The notes: generated by a model from the letters alone, not told the origin. A stretch of 46,051 bases of DNA from Fen-999 sp964530115 (GCA_964530115.1 CAZGYD010000180.1:1-46051), one strand, 5' to 3'. Positions 25,380-32,677 are shown, counted from the stretch's first letter. Made by a program: numbers and translations.

Positions 25380-26135
25380 ATGCGCTTCGCATCCCTCGGC
25401 AGCGGCAGCAAGGGCAATGCGCTGGTCGTCGAGGCCGGCAGGACGCGGCTCCTCGTCGATTGCGGATTCGGTCCGCGCAACCTGGCGGCACGTCTGGGCC
25501 GACTCGGGCTCGAGCCCGCCGATCTCGACGCGATCCTGATCACCCACGAGCATGCAGACCACGTCGGCGGTGTGGCGCCGTGTGCGCGACGGTATGAGAT
25601 CGAGGTGTTCATGACGCATGGCACGCGTGTGGCCGCCGCGCCAGAGGGTGTCTCCGTCACGGTGCTCGACGCTCATACGCCGTTTGCCATCGGTGACGTG
25701 GAAGTTCGGCCTTTTCCGGTGCCGCACGACGCGCGCGAGCCGGTGCAGTTCGTTTTCTCCGACGGACGATGCAGCTTTGGACTGCTCACGGATGCCGGCT
25801 GTGTGACGCCGCACATGGTGGCGATGCTTTCCGGCTGCGATGCGCTGATGATCGAATGCAATCACGACCGTGCGCTGCTCGAGAGCGGGCGCTATCCACC
25901 CGCGCTCAAGCGGCGCATCGCCGGCCGTTTCGGCCATCTCGACAACGGTGCGGCGGCCGATCTGCTCTCGCGTGTGGCGCACGATCGCCTGAAGCATGTG
26001 GTCGCGGCCCATCTGAGCGAGGAAAACAACCGGCCCGAGCTGGCTCGTGACGCGCTTGCCGCGGTGCTTGGCTGCCATTCCGAATGGATCGCCGTCGCCG
26101 ACCAGGAAGACGGACTCGGCTGGCGCGATGTCTGA
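25380..26135 (+). CDS. Metallo-beta-lactamase-fold hydrolase (YycJ/VicX-like)
   Basis: 251 residues. It begins RFASLGSGSKGNALVVE, the signature of the YycJ/WalJ subgroup, and carries the metal-binding motif ILITHEHADHVGG, with further ligands probably His in PVPHDAREP, Asp in LLTDAG and His near HLSEENN. Members are thought to be single-strand exonucleases or to link cell-wall and replication control. The function here is inferred from family only. It starts 8 bp after bamC and is followed by a strong terminator hairpin. Confidence 0.88.
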   Translation: MRFASLGSGSKGNALVVEAGRTRLLVDCGFGPRNLAARLGRLGLEPADLDAILITHEHADHVGGVAPCARRYEIEVFMTHGTRVAAAPEGVSVTVLDAHTPFAIGDVEVRPFPVPHDAREPVQFVFSDGRCSFGLLTDAGCVTPHMVAMLSGCDALMIECNHDRALLESGRYPPALKRRIAGRFGHLDNGAAADLLSRVAHDRLKHVVAAHLSEENNRPELARDALAAVLGCHSEWIAVADQEDGLGWRDV

Positions 26136-26153
26136 ACCCGGCGTGCCCATGAA

Positions 26154-26187
26154 AAAGGCCGGCCCCCTTCCGGGAAGCCGGCCCTTT
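26154..26187. terminator. Rho-independent terminator (bidirectional)
   Basis: Inverted repeat GGCCGGC (26157-26163) and GCCGGCC (26177-26183), flanked by AAA on the left and TTT on the right. It can serve both the hydrolase gene on the plus strand and the lipoprotein gene on the minus strand. Confidence 0.85.
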
Positions 26188-26214
26188 CGGCAGTGATGCG
26201 GGAATGACTTCGAA

Positions 26215-26547
26215 TTACTTCTTGTCGCCGCTCATGCCGGACATGCCGCTCATGCCCGACATTCCCGACATACCGGCCTGGCCCTGCATGCCGGCCTGAC
26301 CTTCCATACCGGACATGCCCGACATGCCGCTCATGCCGGCTTGACCCTGCATGCCCGCCTGACCCTGCATGCCGGCCTGGCCTTCCATGCCGGACATGCC
26401 GCTCATGCCGGTCTGACCGGCGGGCGCGGCCGGGGCCGCGGCAGGAGCGGCGGGCGCGGCCGGGGCGGCGGCGGGCGGGGCTTCCTTCTTGCCACAGGCG
26501 GCGACGGAGAGGGTGACGAGGGCAGCGACGAGGAGAGACTGTTTCAT
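26215..26547 (-). CDS. Small lipoprotein with Gly-Met-rich tandem repeats
   Basis: 110 residues from ATG 26547, preceded by the ribosome-binding sequence AAGGGA. A lipoprotein signal (KQSLLVAALVTLSVAACG) ends at Cys18, an Ala/Pro linker covers residues 24-43, and the rest is a low-complexity array made of GMSGM and GMEGQAGMQGQ units with 15 methionines, each preceded by glycine, ending SGDKK. No known domain is recognised. Methionine-rich repeats in periplasmic proteins can bind Cu(I) or Ag(I), but nothing here proves that. An in-frame upstream extension to 26745 is not coding-like. A TATAAT box lies about 85 bp upstream. Confidence 0.8.
   Translation of the reverse strand: MKQSLLVAALVTLSVAACGKKEAPPAAAPAAPAAPAAAPAAPAGQTGMSGMSGMEGQAGMQGQAGMQGQAGMSGMSGMSGMEGQAGMQGQAGMSGMSGMSGMSGMSGDKK
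26227..26418 (-). repeat. Tandem repeats encoding the Gly-Met array
   Basis: Short units of 9 and 18 bases (ATGTCCGGC-like and GGCCAGGCC-like) repeated across the 3' half of the lipoprotein gene. Such in-frame units expand and contract easily, so the repeat number may vary between strains. Confidence 0.8.
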
Positions 26548-26632
26548 GGTTATCCCTTTAGCGATGAGGAGGAGAATGTTGTCGATCGAATCGTTTGGAA
26601 TGTCGGCCGGATGACGATCCGACCGACCAAAA

Positions 26633-26638
26633 ATTATA
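26633..26638 (-). promoter_or_regulatory. -10 box of the lipoprotein gene
   Basis: Reads TATAAT on the minus strand, in a locally AT-rich stretch (26560-26680) that stands out from the GC-rich surroundings. The -35 element is unclear; TTGGCT at 26658-26663 has a 19-bp spacer. Confidence 0.5.
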
Positions 26639-26675
26639 TCAACTTCGCAGAACTCGAAGCCAATACAACAAACTG

Positions 26676-27158
26676 TTACAACCCGGTCACGGCCCAGGGG
26701 GAGCAGGGCGACGATTCCTCCCAGAGGGCATCGAAGCGCTGCCACCAGGGGCGGATTTCCGGCTCGCTGCCGGCGATGCGCTTGCCGCGCGCCTGGCTCT
26801 CGTGAAAGCGGATCGCGCCGTGCCGGCCGTCGGCGAGCAGATAGCTTTCGGCGAGATGGTGCAGATGTTCGGGGGTGCGGCGCACGGCGATCACATGGGC
26901 GTGATCGCGCATCAGCGTCAAGAGGCGCGGCATGCCGCGCTCGAGCGGGCCGGTGTCGTGGACCGCGACCTTGATGCGCCGGTCGCGGCCGGCCGAGAGG
27001 AATCGCGACAGCGCAGCGACACGGGCGGCGTCGTGCAGACCCATGCGTACGAGATCGCGGTCGAAGATGCGGAGGTCGCGCCCGGCGAGTGCGAGCGTGA
27101 GCTCGATGGCGGTGTGCCAGTCGGCCTCGCTGTCGAACAGGGTGACCGATTCGCTCAT
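26676..27158 (-). CDS. DUF7931-type conserved hypothetical protein
   Basis: 160 residues, start ATG 27158 overlapping the cupin gene stop (ATGA). It has no signal peptide or membrane helix. Conserved-looking stretches include LRIFDRDLVRMGL, FLSAGRDRRIKVAVHDT and GPLERGMPRLLTLMRDHAH, the pattern I associate with the DUF7931 family of betaproteobacterial proteins, which are commonly found after an acetyltransferase or cupin gene. No function is known. The coupling to the ribosomal-oxygenase-like gene suggests a joint role. Confidence 0.7.
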   Translation of the reverse strand: MSESVTLFDSEADWHTAIELTLALAGRDLRIFDRDLVRMGLHDAARVAALSRFLSAGRDRRIKVAVHDTGPLERGMPRLLTLMRDHAHVIAVRRTPEHLHHLAESYLLADGRHGAIRFHESQARGKRIAGSEPEIRPWWQRFDALWEESSPCSPWAVTGL

Positions 27159-28279
27159 GTCAGATGGACGTAGCCGTAACGGTACCAGTCGTGGAGCAGC
27201 GCGATGCTCTCCGTGCCGAGCGAGGTGGCCGGGAGATGGCGACGGTCGGCGAGTTGCCGGAATGCCGCCCGGTCCTGGCGTGTTACCACGGCTGAGTCTC
27301 CGTTGATGTAGAAGCGGTTGCCGGCGAAGAGCAGCTGGCTGCGCGGATCCAGCCGGATGCCGCGCCTCGCCAGCGCTTCGGCGAAGCGCTTCGCGTTCAT
27401 CGGCCGAGCCGGCCGGTCGAAGAAGACGTGGGCCTTCGGCTCGGTCAGATGGCAGCCGAGAAAGTCGCGCACGACTTCGCGGTCCCAGCGGATGCGGCCG
27501 AGCATGTCGGCGACCTGGTCGATCATCGCCTCGCCGATTTCCGCCGGGTGCTTCTGGAGCGCGAGATCGGGGTCGCGGTAGCGGCCGGACAGCGCGATCC
27601 GGTCCTGGAGGAAGACGAGGAACTGTTCGGCGAGGTCCTGCGCCGGCGCAGCGCGGAAGCCGACCGAGTAGGTCATGCATTCGCCGACGGCGATGCCGTC
27701 GTGCGCCCATTCCGGCGGCAGGTAGAGCAGGTCGCCGGGCTCCAGCACCCAGTCGTGGACGGGCCGGAAGTCCTTGAGGATGCGCAGCGGCAAGCCTTCG
27801 ATCAGGGTCTGGTCGCGCTGGTTGCCGATTCGCCAGCGCCGCTTGCCGATGCCCTGGATCAGGAATACGTCGTAACTGTCGAAGTGCGGGCCGACGCCGC
27901 CGCCGTCCGTCGCGTAGCTGACCATCAGATCGTCGAGCCGCGCATAAGGGATGAAATCGAAGCGGCGCATCAGTTCGTCGGCCTGCGGCAGCAGCATGTT
28001 CAGGCCCTGCACCAGCACGGTCCACGGCTTGGCCTTGCGGCGAAGCGCACTGCGCGAGAAGGGGCCGTGGGCGATCGTCCAGCCGCCGGCCTGGGAGACG
28101 AAGCGCGATTCGACGTCGTCACGGCAGGAGAGATCCAGCAGTTCGTCGCGCGTGAGCACCCCGGTGAAGCCGGGGAAGGCGTTGCGGACCAGCAGGGGTT
28201 TCTTCTGCCAGTATTCGGAGAGGAACTGCCCGGCCGTCAGGCCGCCGAGCATGGCGAGTGGCTGCTTTTTCATGGGCAT
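27155..28279 (-). CDS. Cupin 4 / ribosomal protein L16 arginine hydroxylase-like (RoxA/YcfD family)
   Basis: Fe(II)/2-oxoglutarate-dependent JmjC-type oxygenase. In E. coli the homologue hydroxylates an arginine of ribosomal protein L16. 374 residues. The iron ligands are visible in GPHFDSYDVFLIQG (His-x-Asp) and WAHDGIAVG (His), with GKRRWRIG and LEPGDLLYLPPEW in the cupin core. The C-terminal winged-helix-like part contains copy 5 of the 25-bp repeat at residues 327-335, read as GDSAVVTRQ. ATG 28279 is chosen; an ATG two codons in (28273) is equally possible. Confidence 0.88.
   Translation of the reverse strand: MPMKKQPLAMLGGLTAGQFLSEYWQKKPLLVRNAFPGFTGVLTRDELLDLSCRDDVESRFVSQAGGWTIAHGPFSRSALRRKAKPWTVLVQGLNMLLPQADELMRRFDFIPYARLDDLMVSYATDGGGVGPHFDSYDVFLIQGIGKRRWRIGNQRDQTLIEGLPLRILKDFRPVHDWVLEPGDLLYLPPEWAHDGIAVGECMTYSVGFRAAPAQDLAEQFLVFLQDRIALSGRYRDPDLALQKHPAEIGEAMIDQVADMLGRIRWDREVVRDFLGCHLTEPKAHVFFDRPARPMNAKRFAEALARRGIRLDPRSQLLFAGNRFYINGDSAVVTRQDRAAFRQLADRRHLPATSLGTESIALLHDWYRYGYVHLT
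27277..27301 (+). repeat. Dispersed 25-bp repeat, copy 5 (inside the cupin oxygenase gene)
   Basis: C-type copy with two changes near its right end (TCTCC instead of TTTCG). Antisense to the gene and read as GDSAVVTR, the same frame as copy 2. Confidence 0.9.
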
Positions 28280-28357
28280 CGCGTCGGTGAGCACGCGGCG
28301 ATTCTAGCCCCGCCGTGAGGCATAATGGCGCCCTTTTTCCGTCGCCTCACTGCCGCC

Positions 28358-29653
28358 ATGCCCGAAGCGCTCGTCGAATCGCTGGACCACGAAGGCCGTG
28401 GTGTCGCGCACGTCGAGGGCAAGGCGATCTTCATAGAAGGCGCGCTGCCGGGGGAGCGGGTCGAGTACTCCAGTTTCCGCCGCAAGCCGAGCTACGAACA
28501 GGCGCAGGTCGTGCGCATCGTCGAGGCGTCGAGCCAGCGTGTGGCACCAGCCTGTCCGCACTTCGGCACGTGCGGCGGCTGCAGCATGCAGCATCTGGAG
28601 CCGTCGGCGCAGACGGCCGTCAAGCAGCGCGTGCTCGAGGATGCGCTCTGGCACCTCGCACGCCTGAAGCCGGAAACGGTGCTTCCGCCGATCTCCGGCC
28701 CGGCGTGGGGCTACCGCCACCGCGCGCGGCTGTCGGTGAGAAACGTGCCGAAGAAGGGCGGCGTGCTGGTCGGCTTCCACGAAAAGCGCAGCAGTTACGT
28801 CGCGGTGATGGATTCCTGCGAAGTCCTGCCGCGGGCGATCTCGGACCTGATTCCGCCGCTGAAGGCGCTGGTTGCGGCGATGTCGCGGCCCGACCGGCTG
28901 CCGCAGATCGAAGTGGCCGTGGGGGACGATCAGCGGGCACTGGTGCTGCGTCATCTCGAACCCCTGACGGTCGAGGACGAGGCCCAGCTGCGCGATTTCG
29001 CCGACCGGCATGGCATCGTCTGGTACCTGCAGCCGGGCGGACCCGACACCGCGGCGCTCTTTCATCCGGCCGATGCGCCGCCGCTCGAATACCGGCTCGC
29101 GGATTTCGGCGTGTTCCTGCGCTTCCGGCCGACCGATTTCACGCAAGTCAATCATGGCATCAATCGCATGCTCGTGCGCCGGGCCATGAGCCTGCTGAAG
29201 CCGGCGCCGGGCGAGCGGATCGCGGATCTATTCTGCGGGCTTGGCAATTTCACGCTGCCGATCGCCGCGCTCGGCGCGACGGTCGTCGGTGTCGAGGGCA
29301 GCCAGGCGCTGGTCGAGCGGGCGCGCATGAACGCCGAACTGAACGGCCTGGCCAGCCGCTGCGAATTCCGGGTCGCCAACCTGTTCGAGGCGACGCCGGA
29401 GCGCATCGCGGCGCTCGGCCCGCTCGACAAGTGGCTGATCGACCCGCCGCGCGAAGGCGCCGTCGAAGTGGTCAAGGCGTTGGGCGGATCGGCCCCGGGG
29501 CGCATCGTCTATGTCTCCTGCAACCCGGCGACGCTCGCGCGCGACGCGGCGATCCTGGTGCATGAAAAGGGCTACGCGCTGCGGGCGGCCGGTATCGCCA
29601 GCATGTTCCCACACACGTCGCACGTCGAATCGATTGCCCTGTTCGAACGCTGA
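28358..29653 (+). CDS. rlmD: 23S rRNA (uracil-1939-C5)-methyltransferase RlmD
   Basis: SAM-dependent methylation of U1939 in 23S rRNA. 431 residues from ATG 28358; an in-frame ATG at 28325 falls within a CATAAT -10-like box and adds residues outside the family. It has an N-terminal TRAM-like domain (ALVESLDHEGRGVAHVEGKA), an iron-sulfur cluster motif (CPHFGTCGGCSMQHL plus a later Cys in DSCEVLP), the SAM site DLFCGLGNFTLPIA and the catalytic SCNPATLARD. It is followed directly by a terminator hairpin that merges with repeat copy 6. Confidence 0.93.
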   Translation: MPEALVESLDHEGRGVAHVEGKAIFIEGALPGERVEYSSFRRKPSYEQAQVVRIVEASSQRVAPACPHFGTCGGCSMQHLEPSAQTAVKQRVLEDALWHLARLKPETVLPPISGPAWGYRHRARLSVRNVPKKGGVLVGFHEKRSSYVAVMDSCEVLPRAISDLIPPLKALVAAMSRPDRLPQIEVAVGDDQRALVLRHLEPLTVEDEAQLRDFADRHGIVWYLQPGGPDTAALFHPADAPPLEYRLADFGVFLRFRPTDFTQVNHGINRMLVRRAMSLLKPAPGERIADLFCGLGNFTLPIAALGATVVGVEGSQALVERARMNAELNGLASRCEFRVANLFEATPERIAALGPLDKWLIDPPREGAVEVVKALGGSAPGRIVYVSCNPATLARDAAILVHEKGYALRAAGIASMFPHTSHVESIALFER

Positions 29654-29658
29654 AAACG

Positions 29659-29684
29659 AACACGCCGCCTTCCGGCGGCGTGTT
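29659..29684. terminator. Terminator hairpin merged with repeat copy 6
   Basis: Perfect 11-bp inverted repeat AACACGCCGCC / GGCGGCGTGTT with a TTCC loop, six bases after the rlmD stop. The right arm contains the first eight bases of the dispersed repeat. Confidence 0.8.
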
Positions 29685-29701
29685 ACGACGGCTGAGTTTC
29701 G
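29677..29701 (+). repeat. Dispersed 25-bp repeat, copy 6 (intergenic)
   Basis: Exact G-type copy, core GTGTTACGACGGCTGAGTTT, between convergent rlmD and the Bax-inhibitor-like gene. It ends eight bases before the latter's stop codon. Confidence 0.95.
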
Positions 29702-29708
29702 CTGAGGC

Positions 29709-30404
29709 TTATTCGCGCTGCCCGGCGAATGCGAGAAGCAGGTTGAGCAGGCTGACGAAGACGTTGTAGATGTCGAGATAGACCGCGAGCGTCGCCGAGA
29801 CGTAGTTCGTCTCGCCGCCCTGGACGATGCGGTTGATGTCGAACAGGATGTAGGCCGAGAACAGGACCACGGCGATCGCCGAAATCGCCAGCGCCAGTGC
29901 CGGAATCTGGAAGAAGGCGTTGGCGAGTGCCGCGACCAGGACCAGGATCAGTCCGGCGAAGAGGAACTTGCCGAGTCCCGAGAGGTCGCGCTTCGTGGTT
30001 GCCGCGACGCCTGCGAGGGCGAAGAAGATCGCGCCCGTGCCACCGGCCGCCATGGCGATCAGCGTGCCGCCGTTGGCGAAGCCCAGCGCCACCTGCAGGA
30101 TGCGCGAGAGCATCAGCCCCATGAAGAACGTGAAGGCGAGCAGCAGAACGACGCCGACACCGCTGTTCTTGTTCTTCTCGATGCCCCACATGAAGGCCCA
30201 GGCGATGCCGAGGAACAGCAGGAAGGCCATCACCGGGCTGCCGGCGAGGAACGAGAAATTGAGCTGGATGCCGACCAGCGCGCCGAGGACGGTCGGCACC
30301 ATCGACAGGCCGAGCAGCGCGTAGGTATTGCGCAGGACCCGGTTCTGGGACAGCGCGGCACTGGCGGACGTCCCGCTGTGGATGACTTGGTAGTTGTTTT
30401 GCAT
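29709..30404 (-). CDS. Bax inhibitor-1 / YccA family membrane protein
   Basis: 231 residues from ATG 30404, with Shine-Dalgarno AGGAGA. About seven hydrophobic helices run from residue 25 to the C-terminus (for example VVLLLAFTFFMGLMLSRILQ, FLFAGLILVLVAALANAFF, ALAISAIAVVLFSAYILFD). The conserved end FDINRIVQGGETNYVSATLA, then DIYNVFVSLLNLL, is the UPF0005/BI-1 signature. Bacterial members are pH-sensitive calcium-leak channels or FtsH modulators (YccA); which applies is unknown. Confidence 0.92.
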   Translation of the reverse strand: MQNNYQVIHSGTSASAALSQNRVLRNTYALLGLSMVPTVLGALVGIQLNFSFLAGSPVMAFLLFLGIAWAFMWGIEKNKNSGVGVVLLLAFTFFMGLMLSRILQVALGFANGGTLIAMAAGGTGAIFFALAGVAATTKRDLSGLGKFLFAGLILVLVAALANAFFQIPALALAISAIAVVLFSAYILFDINRIVQGGETNYVSATLAVYLDIYNVFVSLLNLLLAFAGQRE

Positions 30405-30549
30405 GCGTTTCTCCTCGTTGGTCCGAAACCGTCGGTTAGAGTAGGGGGAGGCGGCGAAAGTTTCAAGCACCGGCCTTCGGGGCGTCGTGCCCCCACGACG
30501 GGATTGACCGCCGGCCAGCCGGGGTTCAAGATCGGCCCGTCTTTCGTTG

Positions 30550-31014
30550 ATGGGGGTTCGGCGGATGATCGAACGTCGTCAGTACGACCGGCGCACCGGC
30601 GGGCCGGGAACGGGCCGGCGATCGACCGACCGGCGGCCGGCACCGGTCAGCCATCGACGGGCAGCGGCGGGCGAAGTGCCGCAGCGCCTGGTCATCGTGG
30701 GAGCGGAAGGTGCGACCGGCGCCAAAATGGCCCGGTTCGTCAAGCTCTGGGCGGGTGACTACGTCGATGTCACGCTGATCGAGCCGGGGTTCGCGTCGGC
30801 AACCTTTCCCGCGTCCGGCGAAGAGTGCCGTGGCGACGATTTGGCCACATTTGACCGGCGTGCCCTGTCGAGCCGTTACGGCGTCCGCGTGATTGGAAAA
30901 CCGGTCTCCGCCATCGACACGCGCCGTCGCGCGGTGACACTCAGCGATGGCACCCATTTGACGTTCGACCGCCTCGAACTCGCGCCGGGGGCGGAGAGCC
31001 GAATTCCGTCTTGA
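30550..31014 (+). CDS. Small ORF resembling the N-terminal part of a sulfide dehydrogenase-type flavoprotein
   Basis: 154 residues. After an Arg-rich head (MIERRQYDRRTGG, DRRPAPVSHRR) comes a stretch like the first Rossmann unit of flavocytochrome c sulfide dehydrogenase: PQRLVIVGAEGATGAKMARF, DYVDVTLIEPG, VRVIGKPVSAIDTRRRAVTL and TFDRLELAPG. The usual GGGFGG is replaced by GAEGATG, and everything after this first third (about 280 residues in the family) is missing. It is either a decayed fragment or a stand-alone remnant. A second start at 30565, with GGGGG upstream, is possible. The gene follows 145 bp after the Bax-inhibitor gene, divergently. Confidence 0.5.
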   Translation: MGVRRMIERRQYDRRTGGPGTGRRSTDRRPAPVSHRRAAAGEVPQRLVIVGAEGATGAKMARFVKLWAGDYVDVTLIEPGFASATFPASGEECRGDDLATFDRRALSSRYGVRVIGKPVSAIDTRRRAVTLSDGTHLTFDRLELAPGAESRIPS

Positions 31015-31046
31015 GTCGGCCGAGAGGCTGGAGAGAGTTTGGAGTT

Positions 31047-31134
31047 TGGCGGAAGAGGTGGGATTCGAACCCACGGATGGTTGCCCATCGCCGGTTTTCA
31101 AGACCGGTGCATTCAACCGCTCTGCCACTCTTCC
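31047..31134 (-). tRNA. tRNA-Ser (anticodon TGA)
   Basis: 88 bases with acceptor stem GGAAGAG/CTCTTCC, discriminator G and encoded CCA. The anticodon loop is CTTGAAA (anticodon TGA) within the stem CCGGT/ACCGG, with a long variable arm (GATGGGCAACCATC) and T-loop GTTCGAATCCC. It lies downstream of queD on the same strand, next to a broken duplicate. Confidence 0.97.
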
Positions 31135-31138
31135 GTGC

Positions 31139-31244
31139 TGCCCATCGCCGGTTTTAGCTCCGACGTCTCCTGACGGAGACGTCTTCGCTGGCGCGCCCGC
31201 TGCTGCGGGCTGGCGCCAAGACCGTTGCATCCAACCGCTCTGCC
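31139..31244 (-). pseudogene. Partial tRNA-Ser duplicate interrupted in the anticodon loop by two hairpins
   Basis: On the minus strand the D-arm and 5' anticodon half (GGCAGAGCGGTTGGATGC, then AACGGTCTT) is followed by a 62-base insert at 31156-31217, then AAAACCGGCGATGGGCA, the 3' anticodon half. It corresponds to about 44 bases of the intact neighbour with a few changes; acceptor and T arms are missing. The insert contains two stem-loops: GACGTCTCC/GGAGACGTC with loop TGAC, and GGCGCGCCCGC/GCGGGCTGGCGCC with loop TGCT and one bulge. It is not a functional tRNA as it stands. Confidence 0.8.
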
Positions 31245-31266
31245 GGCGATCGCGGGTGGGCGGATT

Positions 31267-31728
31267 CTACGCCGGCAGGTCGAGATCGGAGCGGTCGGCG
31301 TCGGCCCAGCAGTTGGGCGTTTCGTAAATCCGCACCCGTTCCAGACGGAGCTGGTTGCCGTAGCAGGTATGGTAGAGCGGATCGAGGATCGCGAAGGCGA
31401 TGCGTGCAAGGTTCTCGGCCGTGGGTACCCGATCGAGGACGACGGTCTTGTGGCCAGGCAGCGAATTCAGGAACGCGAGCACGGCCGTGTCGCCCCGATA
31501 GACGAGGAAGGCATGGTCCCAGACGTCGACGACGTGATCGCGGGCGATCTGCTTGATCCTCGAAAAGTCCATGACCATGCCGGTTTCGGGCAGGCCCGCC
31601 GTGTCGATGACGGTGCCTGCGAGCGTGACCTCCAGGGCATATCGGTGGCCGTGCAGGTGGCGGCACTGGCTTTGGTGGTCGGGGATGCGATGGCCGGCGT
31701 CGAATTCGAGGCGGCGGGTGATCTGCAT
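31267..31728 (-). CDS. queD: 6-carboxytetrahydropterin synthase QueD
   Basis: Converts dihydroneopterin triphosphate to 6-carboxytetrahydropterin in queuosine biosynthesis. 153 residues. The zinc ligands are His in FDAGHRIP and in CRHLHGHRYALEV, where the catalytic cysteine is also found. MVMDFSRIK, LDRVPTAENLA and the C-terminal ETPNCWADA complete the family pattern. It is divergent from the radical SAM gene by 67 bp and followed by the tRNA-Ser pair. Confidence 0.93.
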   Translation of the reverse strand: MQITRRLEFDAGHRIPDHQSQCRHLHGHRYALEVTLAGTVIDTAGLPETGMVMDFSRIKQIARDHVVDVWDHAFLVYRGDTAVLAFLNSLPGHKTVVLDRVPTAENLARIAFAILDPLYHTCYGNQLRLERVRIYETPNCWADADRSDLDLPA

Positions 31729-31795
31729 GGAATCGGTGGTAAGCTCGAACGATGGACATTATAGCGGTCGCCTCTCGCCGCCTCTGGCCGCTGCG

Positions 31796-32629
31796 ATGCT
31801 GACGGTTTCCGACCATTCGCGGGACAGCGCCGGCATGACCTATGTTTATGCCGTCGTTTCGAGGCGGGCCGGAGGGGTCTCCGTCGGCGTCAATCTGAAC
31901 CCGAACAACGCCTGCAACTGGCGATGCATCTATTGCCAGGTGCCGGGGCTGACGCGTGGCGGCCCGCCCCCGATCGACCTCGACAGGCTGGCGTCCGAGC
32001 TGGACCGGATGCTCGATGACATTGTCACCGGCGACTATCTGTCGCGAGAGGTTCCCGAAGGTTTCCGTCGCCTCGTGGATGTCGCCTTTTCCGGGAATGG
32101 TGAACCAACGAGTGCGAAGGAGTTCCCGGGTGCTGTCGATATCGCCATCTCGGCGATGGTGCGAAGGGGGTTGCTGCCGGCGGTCAAGCTGCGTCTCATC
32201 ACCAACGGCAGTCTGGTCGATCGCCGCCCCGTTCGCGAAGGCATCGCGGCGATCGGCCGGGTCGATGGCGAAGTCTGGTTCAAGGTCGATGCCGCGGACG
32301 AGCGCACGATGGCGCGCATCAATGGTACGCGCGTGAAGCTGGAAAGCGTCGAGCGCCGCCTCCGCGCGTGCGGAGACTTGTGTCCGACCTGGGTGCAAAC
32401 GTGCCTGTTCGCCCTTGACGGCGAGCTGCCCGGGGATGAGGCCATCGAGGCGCTGATCGGGCTGTTCGGCCGCTGCCGGCCATGGCTACGGGGCGTGTTC
32501 CTCTATGGACTGGCCCGTCCCTCGGCGCAGCCGGAAGCCCCTCGCCTGTCCGCTGCGCCGGCGGACTGGATGGAGGCGGTGGGGCGGCGAATCAGAGATG
32601 CGGGCCTGGCCGTCGAGGTCAGGCCCTGA
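31796..32629 (+). CDS. Radical SAM protein
   Basis: 277 residues from ATG 31796. The cluster motif CNWRCIYCQVPG (CxxxCxxC) is at about residue 39, with the SAM-binding regions DVAFSGNGEPTSAKEF and LITNGS. A WFKVDAADERTMARING segment resembles that of small radical SAM proteins annotated as Fe-S oxidoreductases or wyosine-like enzymes, and there is no SPASM extension. The substrate is unknown. The neighbour queD may hint at a modified-base role, since queE is also a radical SAM enzyme, but queE has a different CxxxCxxC context and is shorter. Queuosine involvement is therefore only a guess. Confidence 0.85.
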   Translation: MLTVSDHSRDSAGMTYVYAVVSRRAGGVSVGVNLNPNNACNWRCIYCQVPGLTRGGPPPIDLDRLASELDRMLDDIVTGDYLSREVPEGFRRLVDVAFSGNGEPTSAKEFPGAVDIAISAMVRRGLLPAVKLRLITNGSLVDRRPVREGIAAIGRVDGEVWFKVDAADERTMARINGTRVKLESVERRLRACGDLCPTWVQTCLFALDGELPGDEAIEALIGLFGRCRPWLRGVFLYGLARPSAQPEAPRLSAAPADWMEAVGRRIRDAGLAVEVRP

Positions 32630-32677
32630 GAGCCTGTGAAAAATTCTGCTGCGCTCGCAAAAATTTTTACAGGCTCT
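32629..32677. terminator. Long inverted repeat, probable bidirectional terminator
   Basis: AGAGCCTGT (32629-32637) pairs with ACAGGCTCT (32669-32677) and continues as AAAAATT/AATTTTT with one bulged G. An inner TGCG/CGCA can also pair. It lies between the convergent radical SAM and XRE genes. Confidence 0.8.
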
